Positions 26,575 through 35,814 of a stretch of 54,188 nucleotides of DNA are shown piece after piece. The position numbers and the translations under genes were made by a program. How positions within the stretch are numbered: position 1 is the stretch's first letter; each line of letters begins with the position of its first letter. Under the pieces are notes generated by a model that worked only from the letters and a program-made list of their open reading frames with translations, did no database searches and was not told the DNA's origin. Source of the stretch: an uncultured Nocardioides sp. (GTDB lineage: Bacteria; Actinomycetota; Actinomycetes; Propionibacteriales; Nocardioidaceae); NCBI RefSeq assembly GCF_946885725.1, contig NZ_CAMPGZ010000002.1:1-54188 (forward strand). Direction: 5' to 3'.

Positions 26575-27507
26575 CTACGCGCCGGTAACCCGGCTGGTGC
26601 GGTCGACGTGCTCGGTGATGAGTGCGGCGATCTCGTCCGGGTGGGTGCGGGCGACCCAGTGGCCGGCGTCCATCTCGACCACGCGGACGTCGGTGGCGAT
26701 CTTGTCGAGGTCGTCGAGGAACAGGTCGGTCAGGAACGCGTCGCGCGTGGGACGGACGACCTGGACGGGTACGTCGGTTCTCCACTCGTCGATGTGGCGG
26801 TGCAGCCCGGTGCCGACGTTGGCGCGGTAGAGGCGCAGCCCGTTGACTGCGTCGTCGCCGAGGCCGTCGTCCCAGTGCCCGCGGCCGAGGCCCTCCCTCG
26901 CCGCGATGCTCCGGCCGAGCACCGGGTGCAGCCTGCGCCAGACCAGCTCGGGGAGGACGGGCAGGCGGAAGAAGGAGATGTACCAGGAGTGCGCCCCCTG
27001 CCGGAGCAGCCGCAGCCGGCGACCGTCGGGGTGGTGCGCCAGCCAGCCGACGTGGGCGAGGGACGGCCCGCTGATCGAGGTGAACGAGGCGATCCGGCCG
27101 CGCAGCCCGGGGTGCTCGTCTGCGACGCCGACCGCGTCCCACAGCTGGACCGAGCCCCAGTCGTGGCCGACCAGGTGGACGGCCGGGCCGGTGCGGCCCT
27201 CCGGCTCGACCGCGTCGATCACCGCGGCGAGGTCGTCGACGAGGCGGTCGGTGACGTACTCGCGCAGCTCGTCGGGGGCGTCGCTGGCGCCGGCGCCGCG
27301 TACGTCGTACGTCACGACGTGGAAGCGGTCCGGAGGCAGGTGCTCGACCACCAGGTCCCACATCTGCTGCCGGTCGGGGTAGCCGTGCACCAGGACGACC
27401 GTCGGCCGGTCCGGGGCGGCGGGGGAGTGCTCGCGGACGGCGATGCGGACGCCGTGGGAGTCCACAGAGGTCTCGACGGGACGGGCGGCCGGGTGCGACG
27501 GGCTCAT
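26575..27507 (-). CDS. Alpha/beta hydrolase, epoxide-hydrolase-like
   Basis: A 310-aa cytosolic enzyme. The oxyanion motif (VLVHGYPD) and the nucleophile elbow GHDWGSV, with Asp in place of Ser, are typical of epoxide hydrolases and haloalkane dehalogenases; the late His lies in MDAGHWVARTHP. The ATG at 27507 is preferred over a TTG three codons earlier because TAGGTT sits 7 nt upstream. Confidence 0.88.
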   Translation of the reverse strand: MSPSHPAARPVETSVDSHGVRIAVREHSPAAPDRPTVVLVHGYPDRQQMWDLVVEHLPPDRFHVVTYDVRGAGASDAPDELREYVTDRLVDDLAAVIDAVEPEGRTGPAVHLVGHDWGSVQLWDAVGVADEHPGLRGRIASFTSISGPSLAHVGWLAHHPDGRRLRLLRQGAHSWYISFFRLPVLPELVWRRLHPVLGRSIAAREGLGRGHWDDGLGDDAVNGLRLYRANVGTGLHRHIDEWRTDVPVQVVRPTRDAFLTDLFLDDLDKIATDVRVVEMDAGHWVARTHPDEIAALITEHVDRTSRVTGA

Positions 27508-27514
27508 GGCGGTC

Positions 27515-27520
27515 AACCTA
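27515..27520 (-). promoter_or_regulatory. -10 element, leaderless epoxide-hydrolase-like gene
   Basis: Minus-strand TAGGTT, 7 nt before the ATG at 27507. Confidence 0.5.
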
Positions 27521-27564
27521 CGACTGTGACCAGGCCGACGTGGAGGCCAGCACCCCCACGGGTC

Positions 27565-27570
27565 TAGGGT
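27565..27570 (+). promoter_or_regulatory. -10 element of the sucCD operon
   Basis: TAGGGT is the only good -10 match in the 138-bp gap before sucC. Transcription would start near the GTG at 27577 and leave a leader of about 70 nt before sucC. Confidence 0.45.
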
Positions 27571-27576
27571 CGGCTC

Positions 27577-27639
27577 GTGGGCGCCCCGTCGTCTGACGGC
27601 TGTGTGCCCGGACAGCTCCGAGACGAGAAGGACGGGTAA
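27577..27639 (+). CDS. Possible leaderless 20-residue leader peptide of sucCD
   Basis: GTG at 27577 lies 6 nt after TAGGGT and opens a 20-codon frame ([20 protein letters not shown]) that ends in TAA just 5 nt before the sucC GTG. It runs across the sucC ribosome-binding site (GAGAAGGA), so its translation could affect sucC initiation. No homologue is known to me; it may be fortuitous. Confidence 0.35.
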   Translation: MGAPSSDGCVPGQLRDEKDG

Positions 27640-27644
27640 TCCCT

Positions 27645-28805
27645 GTGGACCTGATGGAGTACCAGGCGAAGGAGCTCTTCGCGAAGCATGACGTGCCGGT
27701 CACCCTCGGCATCGTGGCCAACACGCCGGCCGAGGCCCGCGCGGCAGCGGAGGAGCTCGGGACCGTCGTGGTCAAGGCCCAGGTGAAGGCGGGCGGCCGC
27801 GGCAAGGCCGGCGGCGTGAAGCTCGCCAAGACGCCCGACGAGGCCGAGCAGCACGCGTCGAACATCCTCGGGATGGAGATCAAGGGCCTCAAGGTCAACC
27901 GCGTCCTGATCGCGCCGGCGGCGAGCATCGAGGAGGAGTACTACTTCTCGTTCCTGCTCGACCGCGCGCAGCGCCAGTACCTCTGCATCGCCAGCGTCGA
28001 GGGCGGCGTCGAGATCGAGGAGGTCGCCAAGACCAACCCCGACGCCGTGAAGAAGATCGCCATCGACCCGGGTGCGGGCGTCGACGAGGAGAAGGCCCGC
28101 GCGATCGTCGCGGAGGCCGCGTTCCCCGACGCCCTGCGCGACCAGGCCGTGCAGATGGTCCTCGCGCTGTGGAAGGTCTTCGTCGAGGAGGACGCCACCC
28201 TCGTCGAGGTCAACCCGCTCGCCCGCCTGGCCGGCGACAAGCTCGAGGCGCTCGACGGCAAGGTGTCGCTCGACGACAACGCCGACTTCCGCCACGAGGA
28301 TCACGCCAAGTTCGTGATCCGCGAGGAGGAGGACCCGCTCGAGGCGCAGGCCAAGGACAAGGGCCTCAACTACGTCAAGCTCGACGGCGAGGTCGGCATC
28401 ATCGGCAACGGCGCCGGCCTGGTCATGTCCACGCTCGACGTCGTCGCGTACGCCGGCGAGAAGCACGGCAACGTCAAGCCCGCCAACTTCCTCGACATCG
28501 GCGGCGGCGCCAACGCGCAGGTGATGGCCGACGGTCTGCACGTGATCCTCGGCGACCAGCAGGTCAAGAGCGTGTTCGTCAACGTGTTCGGCGGCATCAC
28601 CGCCTGCGACGAGGTCGCCAACGGCATCAAGGGTGCGCTGGAGATCCTGGGCGACGAGGCGACCAAGCCCCTCGTCGTACGCCTCGACGGCAACAACGTG
28701 GCCGAGGGCCGTCGCATCCTCGACGAGCTCGACCACCCCCTGGTCACCCAGGTCGACACGATGGACGGCGCGGCCGACAAGGCCGCCGAGCTCGCGAACG
28801 CCTGA
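27645..28805 (+). CDS. sucC: Succinyl-CoA synthetase beta subunit (ADP-forming)
   Basis: A 386-aa subunit of the TCA-cycle enzyme that converts succinyl-CoA to succinate with phosphorylation of ADP. An ATP-grasp domain opens the protein ([32 protein letters not shown]), and the C-terminal flavodoxin-like domain carries the conserved FLDIGGGA and [13 protein letters not shown]. Length is normal. The GTG start has an AGAAGGA site about 10 nt upstream. sucD follows after 28 bp. Confidence 0.97.
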   Translation: MDLMEYQAKELFAKHDVPVTLGIVANTPAEARAAAEELGTVVVKAQVKAGGRGKAGGVKLAKTPDEAEQHASNILGMEIKGLKVNRVLIAPAASIEEEYYFSFLLDRAQRQYLCIASVEGGVEIEEVAKTNPDAVKKIAIDPGAGVDEEKARAIVAEAAFPDALRDQAVQMVLALWKVFVEEDATLVEVNPLARLAGDKLEALDGKVSLDDNADFRHEDHAKFVIREEEDPLEAQAKDKGLNYVKLDGEVGIIGNGAGLVMSTLDVVAYAGEKHGNVKPANFLDIGGGANAQVMADGLHVILGDQQVKSVFVNVFGGITACDEVANGIKGALEILGDEATKPLVVRLDGNNVAEGRRILDELDHPLVTQVDTMDGAADKAAELANA

Positions 28806-28833
28806 GCCCGAGACGAAGAGGACGTACAAGAAG

Positions 28834-29715
<882 letters not shown>

Positions 29716-29728
29716 GGCTTGCTGCTTC

Positions 29729-29792
29729 GACCCCGATTCGTCTGCGAACTTGCGTCCGTCCTGGGCGGAGCAGGTGCGGACGAATCGGGGTC
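29729..29792 (+). repeat. Palindromic element, copy 3 (compensatory variant)
   Basis: Arms 29729-29746 and 29775-29792 pair over 18 positions (two G-T wobbles) around a 28-nt loop. The inner stem core CGATTCGTC/GACGAATCG equals copies 1 and 2, but the outer CAA/TTG has become CCC/GGG on both sides, keeping the pairing. It lies 14 bp after sucD and likely ends its transcript. Bases 29793-30005, between it and the sirtuin gene, show nothing convincing. Confidence 0.65.
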
Positions 29793-30005
29793 TTGCGCGT
29801 CCGGGGCGCAAACCTCCGGGCTTGTTCGGTCACCTCCCGGGCGATGCGTCGGCCCAGAAGTGACGGAGAAACACCTTCTGCTGGTACCCCGACAACCCAG
29901 CCAGCCCGTTTTCCACAGAGCTCCCCACGCGTTCCTGGCAGATCCCACGTGAAGTTTCGGCCCGGTTGCGACGGGATCCCAGCAGCCGGTGGTAAACCGA
30001 CAGCC

Positions 30006-30869
30006 TCAGCAGCCCACCAACGCAGTCGCGAACTCGCTCGTCCCGGCGTGCAGCTTGACCGTCGCGAGGTCGTCGGCCCGCGTCGTACCGCGGTTGACGA
30101 TGACCACCGGGACGCCGAGCTTGGCGGCGGTGCGCACGAACCGGAAGCCGGACATCACGGTCAGCGACGAGCCGAGGACGAGCAGGGCTCCGTCGCAGTC
30201 GGCGAGGGCTTCCACGGCGGCGTAGCAGCGTTCGACTCGAGGCTTGGGCACGTTCTCGCCGAAGAAGACCACGTCCGGCTTGAGCACGCCGCCGCACCCG
30301 TCGCACGGCGGTACGACGAAGCCGGCGGTGTCCTCGAGGTCGACGTCGCCGTCGGGGCGTGAGGCGACGTCGGCGTGCGCCTCGAGCCAGCCGGGGTTGA
30401 GCTCGTCGAGCCGCTGGGCCAGGGCGGCCCGCGACGTGACGGACCGGCAGCCGAGGCAGATGACGTCGGCGACGCGGCCGTGCAGGGCGCACAGCTGGCG
30501 GGAGCCGGCGGCCTCGTGCAGGCCGTCGACGTTCTGCGTGATCGTCAGAGCCGACCGGCCCTGCGCCTCCAGCGCGGCGACGGAGTGGTGGCCGGCGTTG
30601 GGGACGGCGCGGCCCATCCGCTGCCAGCCGAGGTGCGAGCGCGCCCAGTAGCGACGCTGCGCCTGCGGCCCGGCGACGAACTCCTGGTAGGTCATCGGGG
30701 TCCGGTTCGGCGAGCCCGGGCCGCGGTAGTCGGGAATCCCGGAGTCGGTGCTGATCCCCGCGCCGGTGAGCACCAGCAGCGGCCGGTCGGCGAGGACGTC
30801 GAGCGCCTGCTCGAAGAGCTCGAGAGTCTCGGCGGCTGGCGGCCATGGAGGCTCGGTCAGCGTGGTCAC
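30006..30869 (-). CDS. Sir2-family NAD-dependent protein deacylase
   Basis: A 287-aa sirtuin that removes acyl groups from lysines with NAD. Visible: the NAD-binding LVLTGAGISTDSGIPDYRG, TQNVDGLH, the catalytic His in ALHGRV, four zinc Cys (CLGC and CDGC) and a late LGSSLTVMSGFRF. The GTG at 30869 is chosen because TACCCT lies 6 nt upstream and it gives a normal N-terminus. It is divergent from the membrane protein at 30973. Confidence 0.93.
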   Translation of the reverse strand: MTTLTEPPWPPAAETLELFEQALDVLADRPLLVLTGAGISTDSGIPDYRGPGSPNRTPMTYQEFVAGPQAQRRYWARSHLGWQRMGRAVPNAGHHSVAALEAQGRSALTITQNVDGLHEAAGSRQLCALHGRVADVICLGCRSVTSRAALAQRLDELNPGWLEAHADVASRPDGDVDLEDTAGFVVPPCDGCGGVLKPDVVFFGENVPKPRVERCYAAVEALADCDGALLVLGSSLTVMSGFRFVRTAAKLGVPVVIVNRGTTRADDLATVKLHAGTSEFATALVGC

Positions 30870-30875
30870 GCACCC

Positions 30876-30881
30876 AGGGTA
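30876..30881 (-). promoter_or_regulatory. -10 element, leaderless sirtuin gene
   Basis: Minus-strand TACCCT, 6 nt before the GTG at 30869. Confidence 0.5.
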
Positions 30882-30959
30882 CGGACCGGCGAAGGGCGAA
30901 TTCTGATACGGAACGCCAACGTCTCCTTCGCAAACATGGTGCGGGGCCGGGTCGGGGCT

Positions 30960-30965
30960 TAGCCT
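30960..30965 (+). promoter_or_regulatory. -10 element, leaderless membrane protein gene
   Basis: TAGCCT, 7 nt before the ATG at 30973. Confidence 0.5.
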
Positions 30966-30972
30966 TCTCCTC

Positions 30973-31641
30973 ATGCGTTGGGACTGGATCCCGCTCTCGG
31001 CCTCCGCCCTGGTGGTCGGCGCGATGGCATTGGCGTTCGGGGTCGTCCTCAATCCCGTGGGGCCGGACGGCGACGCGGTGGAGACCGTGCGCACCGTCGC
31101 GATGGCGGACGGCCGCTGGCTGGCGATGTCGGTGATGTACTTCTTCGCCTCCGTGTCGCTCACGCTCGGGCTCCCGGCGCTGCTGACGATGTTCAACGTC
31201 CGCGCCCGCCGGTTCGGGGTCGTCGCGGTGTCGGTCTTCGCGGTCGGCGTGATCGGTACGTCGGGCTACGCGATGCTGCTGGTCTTCTTCCGCGCCCTGG
31301 TGAAGCACAAGGCGATCGACGCGGGCTCGCTCGACTCGGTCGCCCGCGACGTCGGGCTGAGCGTGTTCCTCTTCGGCTGGGTGGCGTGCTTCGCGATCGG
31401 CGCGTTGCTCGTGGCCATCGCGCTCTTCATCGCGCGACGCACACCCGTCTGGGTGCCGCTGCTCCTGCTGGTCTTCGTCGCGACGATCCCGATCGCCGGC
31501 CAGTTCGGCCGCGTGGCCCAGGTCGGCCAGGTGGTGGCCCTCGCCTTCGCGTTCACCGGCATCGCGACCACGGCGGTCAACGAGACGCGGGGCGGGGCGG
31601 CGTCCGCAACGGTACGAACCGATAGCGCCCCAGTCGCCTGA
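30973..31641 (+). CDS. Six-TM integral membrane protein, unknown function
   Basis: A 222-aa protein with about six hydrophobic helices and short loops; the first begins at residue 5 and the last ends near residue 205. The tail is a short polar Ala/Thr/Ser segment. I do not recognise the family. Its 3' end overlaps the convergent methyltransferase gene by 65 bp in antisense. Confidence 0.8.
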   Translation: MRWDWIPLSASALVVGAMALAFGVVLNPVGPDGDAVETVRTVAMADGRWLAMSVMYFFASVSLTLGLPALLTMFNVRARRFGVVAVSVFAVGVIGTSGYAMLLVFFRALVKHKAIDAGSLDSVARDVGLSVFLFGWVACFAIGALLVAIALFIARRTPVWVPLLLLVFVATIPIAGQFGRVAQVGQVVALAFAFTGIATTAVNETRGGAASATVRTDSAPVA

Positions 31642-32137
31642 CCTGGACCTCACGCCCGGGACCGAGCGTCACCACGCACAGGTAGCCCGCGACGGGCGCG
31701 ACCATCCGCCCGTCGTCCGCGAGCTGGTCGACGAGTGCTTCAGGCACTTCGTGCGCCTCCGCGGACACCAGGATCCGGTCGTACGGCGCCCGCGCGGGCC
31801 AGCCGAGCACGTCGGGGAGCGCCTGCTCGACCCGCACGCGCTCGGGGTCGAGGTCGAGCCGCCCGAGGTTCGACCGGCCGAACTCGACCAGCTCCGGCAC
31901 CACCTCGACACCGGTCACGTCGCCCTCGGGCCCGACGAGGTGGGCGAGGAGCGCGGTCGTCCACGCCGAGCCGCAGCCGACGTCGAGCACCCGCTGACCC
32001 GGCTGCACGTCCAGGTGCTCGAGGCAGTGCCGCACGGTGGTCGGCTGGCTGTTGGTCTGGTCGTAGCCGATCGGCAACGGCTGGTCGAGGCCGGCGAACC
32101 GGCGCTGGCCGGGCGGGAGGAACCACTCGCGGCGCAC
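31577..32137 (-). CDS. Protein-L-isoaspartate O-methyltransferase-like protein
   Basis: About 186 aa. The N-terminal signature of the PCMT family (FLPPGQRRFAGLDQPLPIG, YDQTNSQPT, matching the usual GQTIS loop) precedes the SAM-binding motif VLDVGCGSAWTTALLAHLVG. It would methylate damaged isoaspartyl residues for repair. The start is uncertain: GTG at 32137 is the only nearby in-frame start, but the coding frame and similarity seem to extend about 9 codons upstream, where no standard start exists after the DUF2277 stop. Its 3' end overlaps the gene on the other strand. Confidence 0.75.
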   Translation of the reverse strand: MRREWFLPPGQRRFAGLDQPLPIGYDQTNSQPTTVRHCLEHLDVQPGQRVLDVGCGSAWTTALLAHLVGPEGDVTGVEVVPELVEFGRSNLGRLDLDPERVRVEQALPDVLGWPARAPYDRILVSAEAHEVPEALVDQLADDGRMVAPVAGYLCVVTLGPGREVQVRRLGRYRFVPLRTPPRPASR

Positions 32138-32162
32138 GGCCGCGAGCGCCTCCGAGACGCGG

Positions 32163-32432
32163 TCAGGTGCCGTAGCGGAGCTCCGCCCGGGCGCGCGCCT
32201 TGGCCGCCTCGACCTCGCGGTCCTTCGGGGGCGCGTTGGTGACCAGCCGCTCGAGCAGCCGGCTGGTGGCGTCGGCGACCTCACGCACCGCGTCGTCGAA
32301 GGCCTCCTGGTTGGCCTGCGACGGCCGCGTGGTGCCGCTGACCTTGCGGACGTACTGGAGCGCGGCGGCGTGCACCTCGTCGCGGGTGGCCGGCGGCTCG
32401 AAGTTGTGCAGCACGCGGATGTTTCGGCACAT
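32163..32432 (-). CDS. DUF2277-type small protein
   Basis: An 89-aa protein beginning MCRNIRVLHNFEPPATRDEV, the hallmark opening of DUF2277, with a mostly helical remainder. Function unknown. The ATG lies 6 nt after TAAGTT. It seems co-transcribed with the methyltransferase gene downstream. Confidence 0.85.
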   Translation of the reverse strand: MCRNIRVLHNFEPPATRDEVHAAALQYVRKVSGTTRPSQANQEAFDDAVREVADATSRLLERLVTNAPPKDREVEAAKARARAELRYGT

Positions 32433-32438
32433 ACGGTC

Positions 32439-32444
32439 AACTTA
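32439..32444 (-). promoter_or_regulatory. -10 element, leaderless DUF2277 gene
   Basis: Minus-strand TAAGTT, 6 nt before the ATG at 32432. Confidence 0.45.
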
Positions 32445-32461
32445 CGCCGCAGTACCCACCG

Positions 32462-34363
32462 TCAGTCCAGGTCCAGCAGCCGCACCGGCCGGTCGCCGGG
32501 GCGCACCAGCGCCACTCGGCTGTCGTCGAGGGGCAGCGCGCGGACGGCGCTCGCCTTCCACCGCCCGGCCGACCACGAGCCGGTCGGGGCCACCGAGCCG
32601 TCCTCGCCGACCCGCAGTGCGACCAGCCGGGTGCCGCCGTACCGGCCCCAGCTCTCCATCGACGCCAGCGCGATCCCGCGGTCCGGCAGGTACGTGAAGG
32701 CGCGGGTCTCCCAGGCCGCGGCGAACCGGTCCAGCCGCCCGAACCGAGCGGCCGAGACCCGCCGGACGTGAGCCAGGTCGGCGAGGTCGAAGACCGCCGC
32801 CTGCGCACCGAGGCTCCGGCCGCGCCGCGTCGCGTGCTCGCCCAACCCGAGGAGCAGACCGTCGCCCAGCGGGTGCAGGTAGCCGGAGAAACCGGGCACC
32901 TCGAGCGCGCCGACCACGCGCGGAGCGGCGGGGTCGGACAGGTCGAGGGTGTACAGCGGGTCGACCTGCCGGAACGTGACGACGATCGCGAGATCGCCCA
33001 GCCACCGCACCGACTGGATCTGCTCGCGCGGGCCGAGCCCCGCGACCCGGCCGAGGCGGACCAGCCGGCCGTCGCGCTCGACCAGCGTCTGCACGGCGTT
33101 CTCGCGCGGCAGCCAGCCTCGGCCCAGCGCGGTCGCGACCCGCAGCACGCCGTCGTGCTCGCTGAGCGACCACCGGTCCCGGACCGTGCCGGGCAGCCGG
33201 CCGCTGGCGAGGTACGTCGTCGCGGGCCCGTCGAGGCCGAAGGCGTGCACCTCGGTCGACGGCGGCTCCTCGAGCACGCCGTCGCCGCGCAGCGCGAGGT
33301 CCCACCACGGCGCGTCCACTGTTGCGACGTAGAGCCGGTCCGCCGAGGAGTACGCCAGGTCGCCCTGGGCGAGGACCCCGGTCGTCTCGACGCGACGGGG
33401 AGCGGACACCGGAAGGGTGAGCACGCTCAGCGCTCCGAAGCCGGCCGACCGTGCGGGGTGCAGCACCGACGTGCAGTCCAGCAGCCGGTGCCGCCCGCGG
33501 CCGTCGCCCTGACGGATCCCGGGCAGCCAGGTCTGGATCGGCGTGGCCCGGACCATCGCCCGGTTCTGCCGGCGCGCCTCGGCCGGCGGGCGGTCGGGCG
33601 TCGGGTGCACGAAGTCGAGCTCCGGCAGGCCGGTGCGGACGACCAGGCGCACCGTGCCGTCGCCGTACTCCCGCCCCTCGACCAGCGATCCGTCCACGCG
33701 CTGATGGCTGCGCACGACGGGCGCCGCGGGGTCCGTCAGGTCGACGTGCGTGACGTGGGTCCGGTCGCCGACCGACCCACCGCCCGGGAACGCGATGCGC
33801 TGGCCGTGACCGCCGCCCTCGGTGGACAGTGCGAGCACGTCGGCGCCGGCGAGCAGCAGCTCGGGGTCGACGACGTGGTTGCCGGGCAGCCGGATACGGG
33901 ACAGCTCGCGGGGGCGCTCGCCGCTGACGTCGACGACCGCCAGACGCCGGCCGAGCACGCGCACGAGCAGGGAACCGTCGGTCTTCGCCACGTCCGGCTC
34001 GTCGACGCCCGCCTCCTGCACGTTGGTGCCGGTCGGGCCGTTGCCCACCGCCGCGTCGGCCGCACCGACGGCACCCGGGCGCGTGGCGCGCACCGCGTCG
34101 GCGTCGAACACCACCGGCACGTTCCAGCCCCACGGGCCGACCTTCGGCAGCGCCGCGTCGACGTACCACCGGCGCAGCGCCTCGCAGTCCGTGAACCCGT
34201 CCAGACCGCTCGTGGTGGTCGGGGTGCCCTGCCCGCTCGGCCCGCTCGGATCGCTCGGCCCGGTCGTGTGGGGTACTGCCGGGGGCTCGGCAAGCGGCGC
34301 GGCCGGACCGGCGAGCAGCGGGAGCACCGCTGCGACGAGCGCGGCACGGGCGGGCAGGTGCAC
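32462..34363 (-). CDS. Secreted beta-propeller domain protein
   Basis: A 633-aa protein with a signal peptide right after the GTG start (HLPARAALVAAVLPLLAGPAAP), a Ser/Gly/Pro/Thr-rich linker and a long C-terminal domain made of repeated beta-strand blocks (for example TNVQEAGVDEPDVAKTDGSL, then DVLALS, VRWLGDLAIVVTF), as in the secreted beta-propeller family PF09826. Role unknown; extracytoplasmic. The start is tentative but gives the expected signal peptide. Divergent from the enoyl-reductase-like gene, 63 bp away. Confidence 0.8.
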   Translation of the reverse strand: MHLPARAALVAAVLPLLAGPAAPLAEPPAVPHTTGPSDPSGPSGQGTPTTTSGLDGFTDCEALRRWYVDAALPKVGPWGWNVPVVFDADAVRATRPGAVGAADAAVGNGPTGTNVQEAGVDEPDVAKTDGSLLVRVLGRRLAVVDVSGERPRELSRIRLPGNHVVDPELLLAGADVLALSTEGGGHGQRIAFPGGGSVGDRTHVTHVDLTDPAAPVVRSHQRVDGSLVEGREYGDGTVRLVVRTGLPELDFVHPTPDRPPAEARRQNRAMVRATPIQTWLPGIRQGDGRGRHRLLDCTSVLHPARSAGFGALSVLTLPVSAPRRVETTGVLAQGDLAYSSADRLYVATVDAPWWDLALRGDGVLEEPPSTEVHAFGLDGPATTYLASGRLPGTVRDRWSLSEHDGVLRVATALGRGWLPRENAVQTLVERDGRLVRLGRVAGLGPREQIQSVRWLGDLAIVVTFRQVDPLYTLDLSDPAAPRVVGALEVPGFSGYLHPLGDGLLLGLGEHATRRGRSLGAQAAVFDLADLAHVRRVSAARFGRLDRFAAAWETRAFTYLPDRGIALASMESWGRYGGTRLVALRVGEDGSVAPTGSWSAGRWKASAVRALPLDDSRVALVRPGDRPVRLLDLD

Positions 34364-34426
34364 GACGATGGGACGCCGCAGGGCCCCCGGCGGTTCCACC
34401 GCCCGAGGCTCGGGCACAGTGGCGAC

Positions 34427-35617
34427 ATGTCTCCCCAGCCTCTCGACGACCGCGCGTACGACCTGGTGCTGTTCGGCGCCACCGGCTTCACCGGCGCGCT
34501 CACCGCTGAGTACCTCGCCCAGCACGTGCCCGACGGCTGCCGCTGGGCGCTGGCCGGACGCAACCGGGCCAAGCTCGAGGCGGTCCGCGAACGGCTCACT
34601 GCGCTCGACCCCGCGCTGGCCGACCTGCCGCTGCTCCACGCCGACGCTCACGACGACGCCTCGCTGCGCGCGGTGGCGGAGCAGACCCGGGTGGTCGTCA
34701 CCACCGTCGGGCCGTACGTCGAGCACGGCGCCGGTCTGGTCGCGGCATGCGCCGAGGCGGGCACCGACTACGCCGACCTGACGGGTGAGCCCGAGTTCGT
34801 CGACACGATGTACCTCCGCCACCACCAGCGGGCGGTCGAGACCGGCGCCCGGATCGTGCACGCCTGCGGGTTCGACTCGATCCCGCACGACCTGGGCGCG
34901 CTGTTCACCGTCAAGCAGCTGCCCGAGGGCGTACCGATCACGATGACGGGCATGCTCCGCGCCAGCGGGATGATCTCGGGCGGCACGTTCGCCTCCGCCC
35001 TCAACGCGTTCTCCCGCGCCGGCCAGATGAAGCGGGCCCTGGCCGAGCGCCGCAAGGTCGAGCCGCGTCCGCACGTCGAGGCGGGGCGCCGGGTGCGCAC
35101 GGTCGCGAAGCGTCCGCACCGCGACCCGGACACCGGTCAGTGGCTGGTGCCGCTGCCCACCATCGACCCGTTCGTGGTGAAGCGGTCCGCGATCGCGCTC
35201 GACCGCTACGGCCCGGACTTCAGCTACGCCCACTACGCCGCCGTCAAGCGGTTGCCCACGGTCGTCGGCGGCGTCGGCGCGGTCGGGCTGCTCGCCGCCG
35301 CGGCCCAGGTCCCGCCGCTGCGCAAGCAGCTGCTCAACCGGCTGCCGCAGGGCAGTGGTCCGAGCGAGGAGAAGCGCGCCCGGTCGCGGTTCTCCATGCG
35401 GTTCCTCGCCGAGGGCGGCGGGCAGACCGTGCGCACTGAGGTGGCCGGTGGCGACCCGGGCTACACCGAGACCGCGAAGATGCTCGGGGAGGCCGCGCTC
35501 AGCCTGGCCTTCGACGACAACCCGGAGACGGCCGGCCAGGTCACCACCGCCGTCGCGATGGGCGACCGGCTGACCGAGCGCCTGATCGCCGCCGGGCTGC
35601 GCTTCCGTGTGATGTGA
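34427..35617 (+). CDS. Saccharopine-dehydrogenase-like / trans-acting enoyl reductase family protein
   Basis: A 396-aa protein with an N-terminal NAD(P)-binding domain (YDLVLFGATGFTGALTAEYL) and the pattern VVVTTVGPYVEHGAGLVAAC and HACGFDSIPHDLGA that marks the saccharopine dehydrogenase-like family containing mycobacterial trans-acting enoyl reductases (Rv2953 type). Those reduce polyketide intermediates; the substrate here is unknown because no polyketide synthase is nearby. Confidence 0.88.
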   Translation: MSPQPLDDRAYDLVLFGATGFTGALTAEYLAQHVPDGCRWALAGRNRAKLEAVRERLTALDPALADLPLLHADAHDDASLRAVAEQTRVVVTTVGPYVEHGAGLVAACAEAGTDYADLTGEPEFVDTMYLRHHQRAVETGARIVHACGFDSIPHDLGALFTVKQLPEGVPITMTGMLRASGMISGGTFASALNAFSRAGQMKRALAERRKVEPRPHVEAGRRVRTVAKRPHRDPDTGQWLVPLPTIDPFVVKRSAIALDRYGPDFSYAHYAAVKRLPTVVGGVGAVGLLAAAAQVPPLRKQLLNRLPQGSGPSEEKRARSRFSMRFLAEGGGQTVRTEVAGGDPGYTETAKMLGEAALSLAFDDNPETAGQVTTAVAMGDRLTERLIAAGLRFRVM

Positions 35618-35814
35618 GGGTGCACTGACACTGGCTGGCCGTGGGCTGGTCCAGGGGACCCACCGTTCAGGCGGCCTTGAGGACCACGGAGTGGCCCGGG
35701 CAGGCCATCACTCCGGGTCCTTCCGGACCATTCGGACAGGTTCCTGGCATGTCGACCGGGATGCGGCATAGCGTCGTCGAGGACGTCCGCAATACATGGG
35801 GGAAGAAAGCACTC

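Noticed and set aside
29909..29917. TTTTCCACA as a DnaA box or origin
   Set aside because: A single box with no cluster, no AT-rich stretch and no dnaA/dnaN gene nearby.
35652..35662. AGGGGACCCA as a ydaO riboswitch fragment before the lytic transglycosylase
   Set aside because: No GGTGAATCC or CAGCTAACC partner motif follows; a lone short match.
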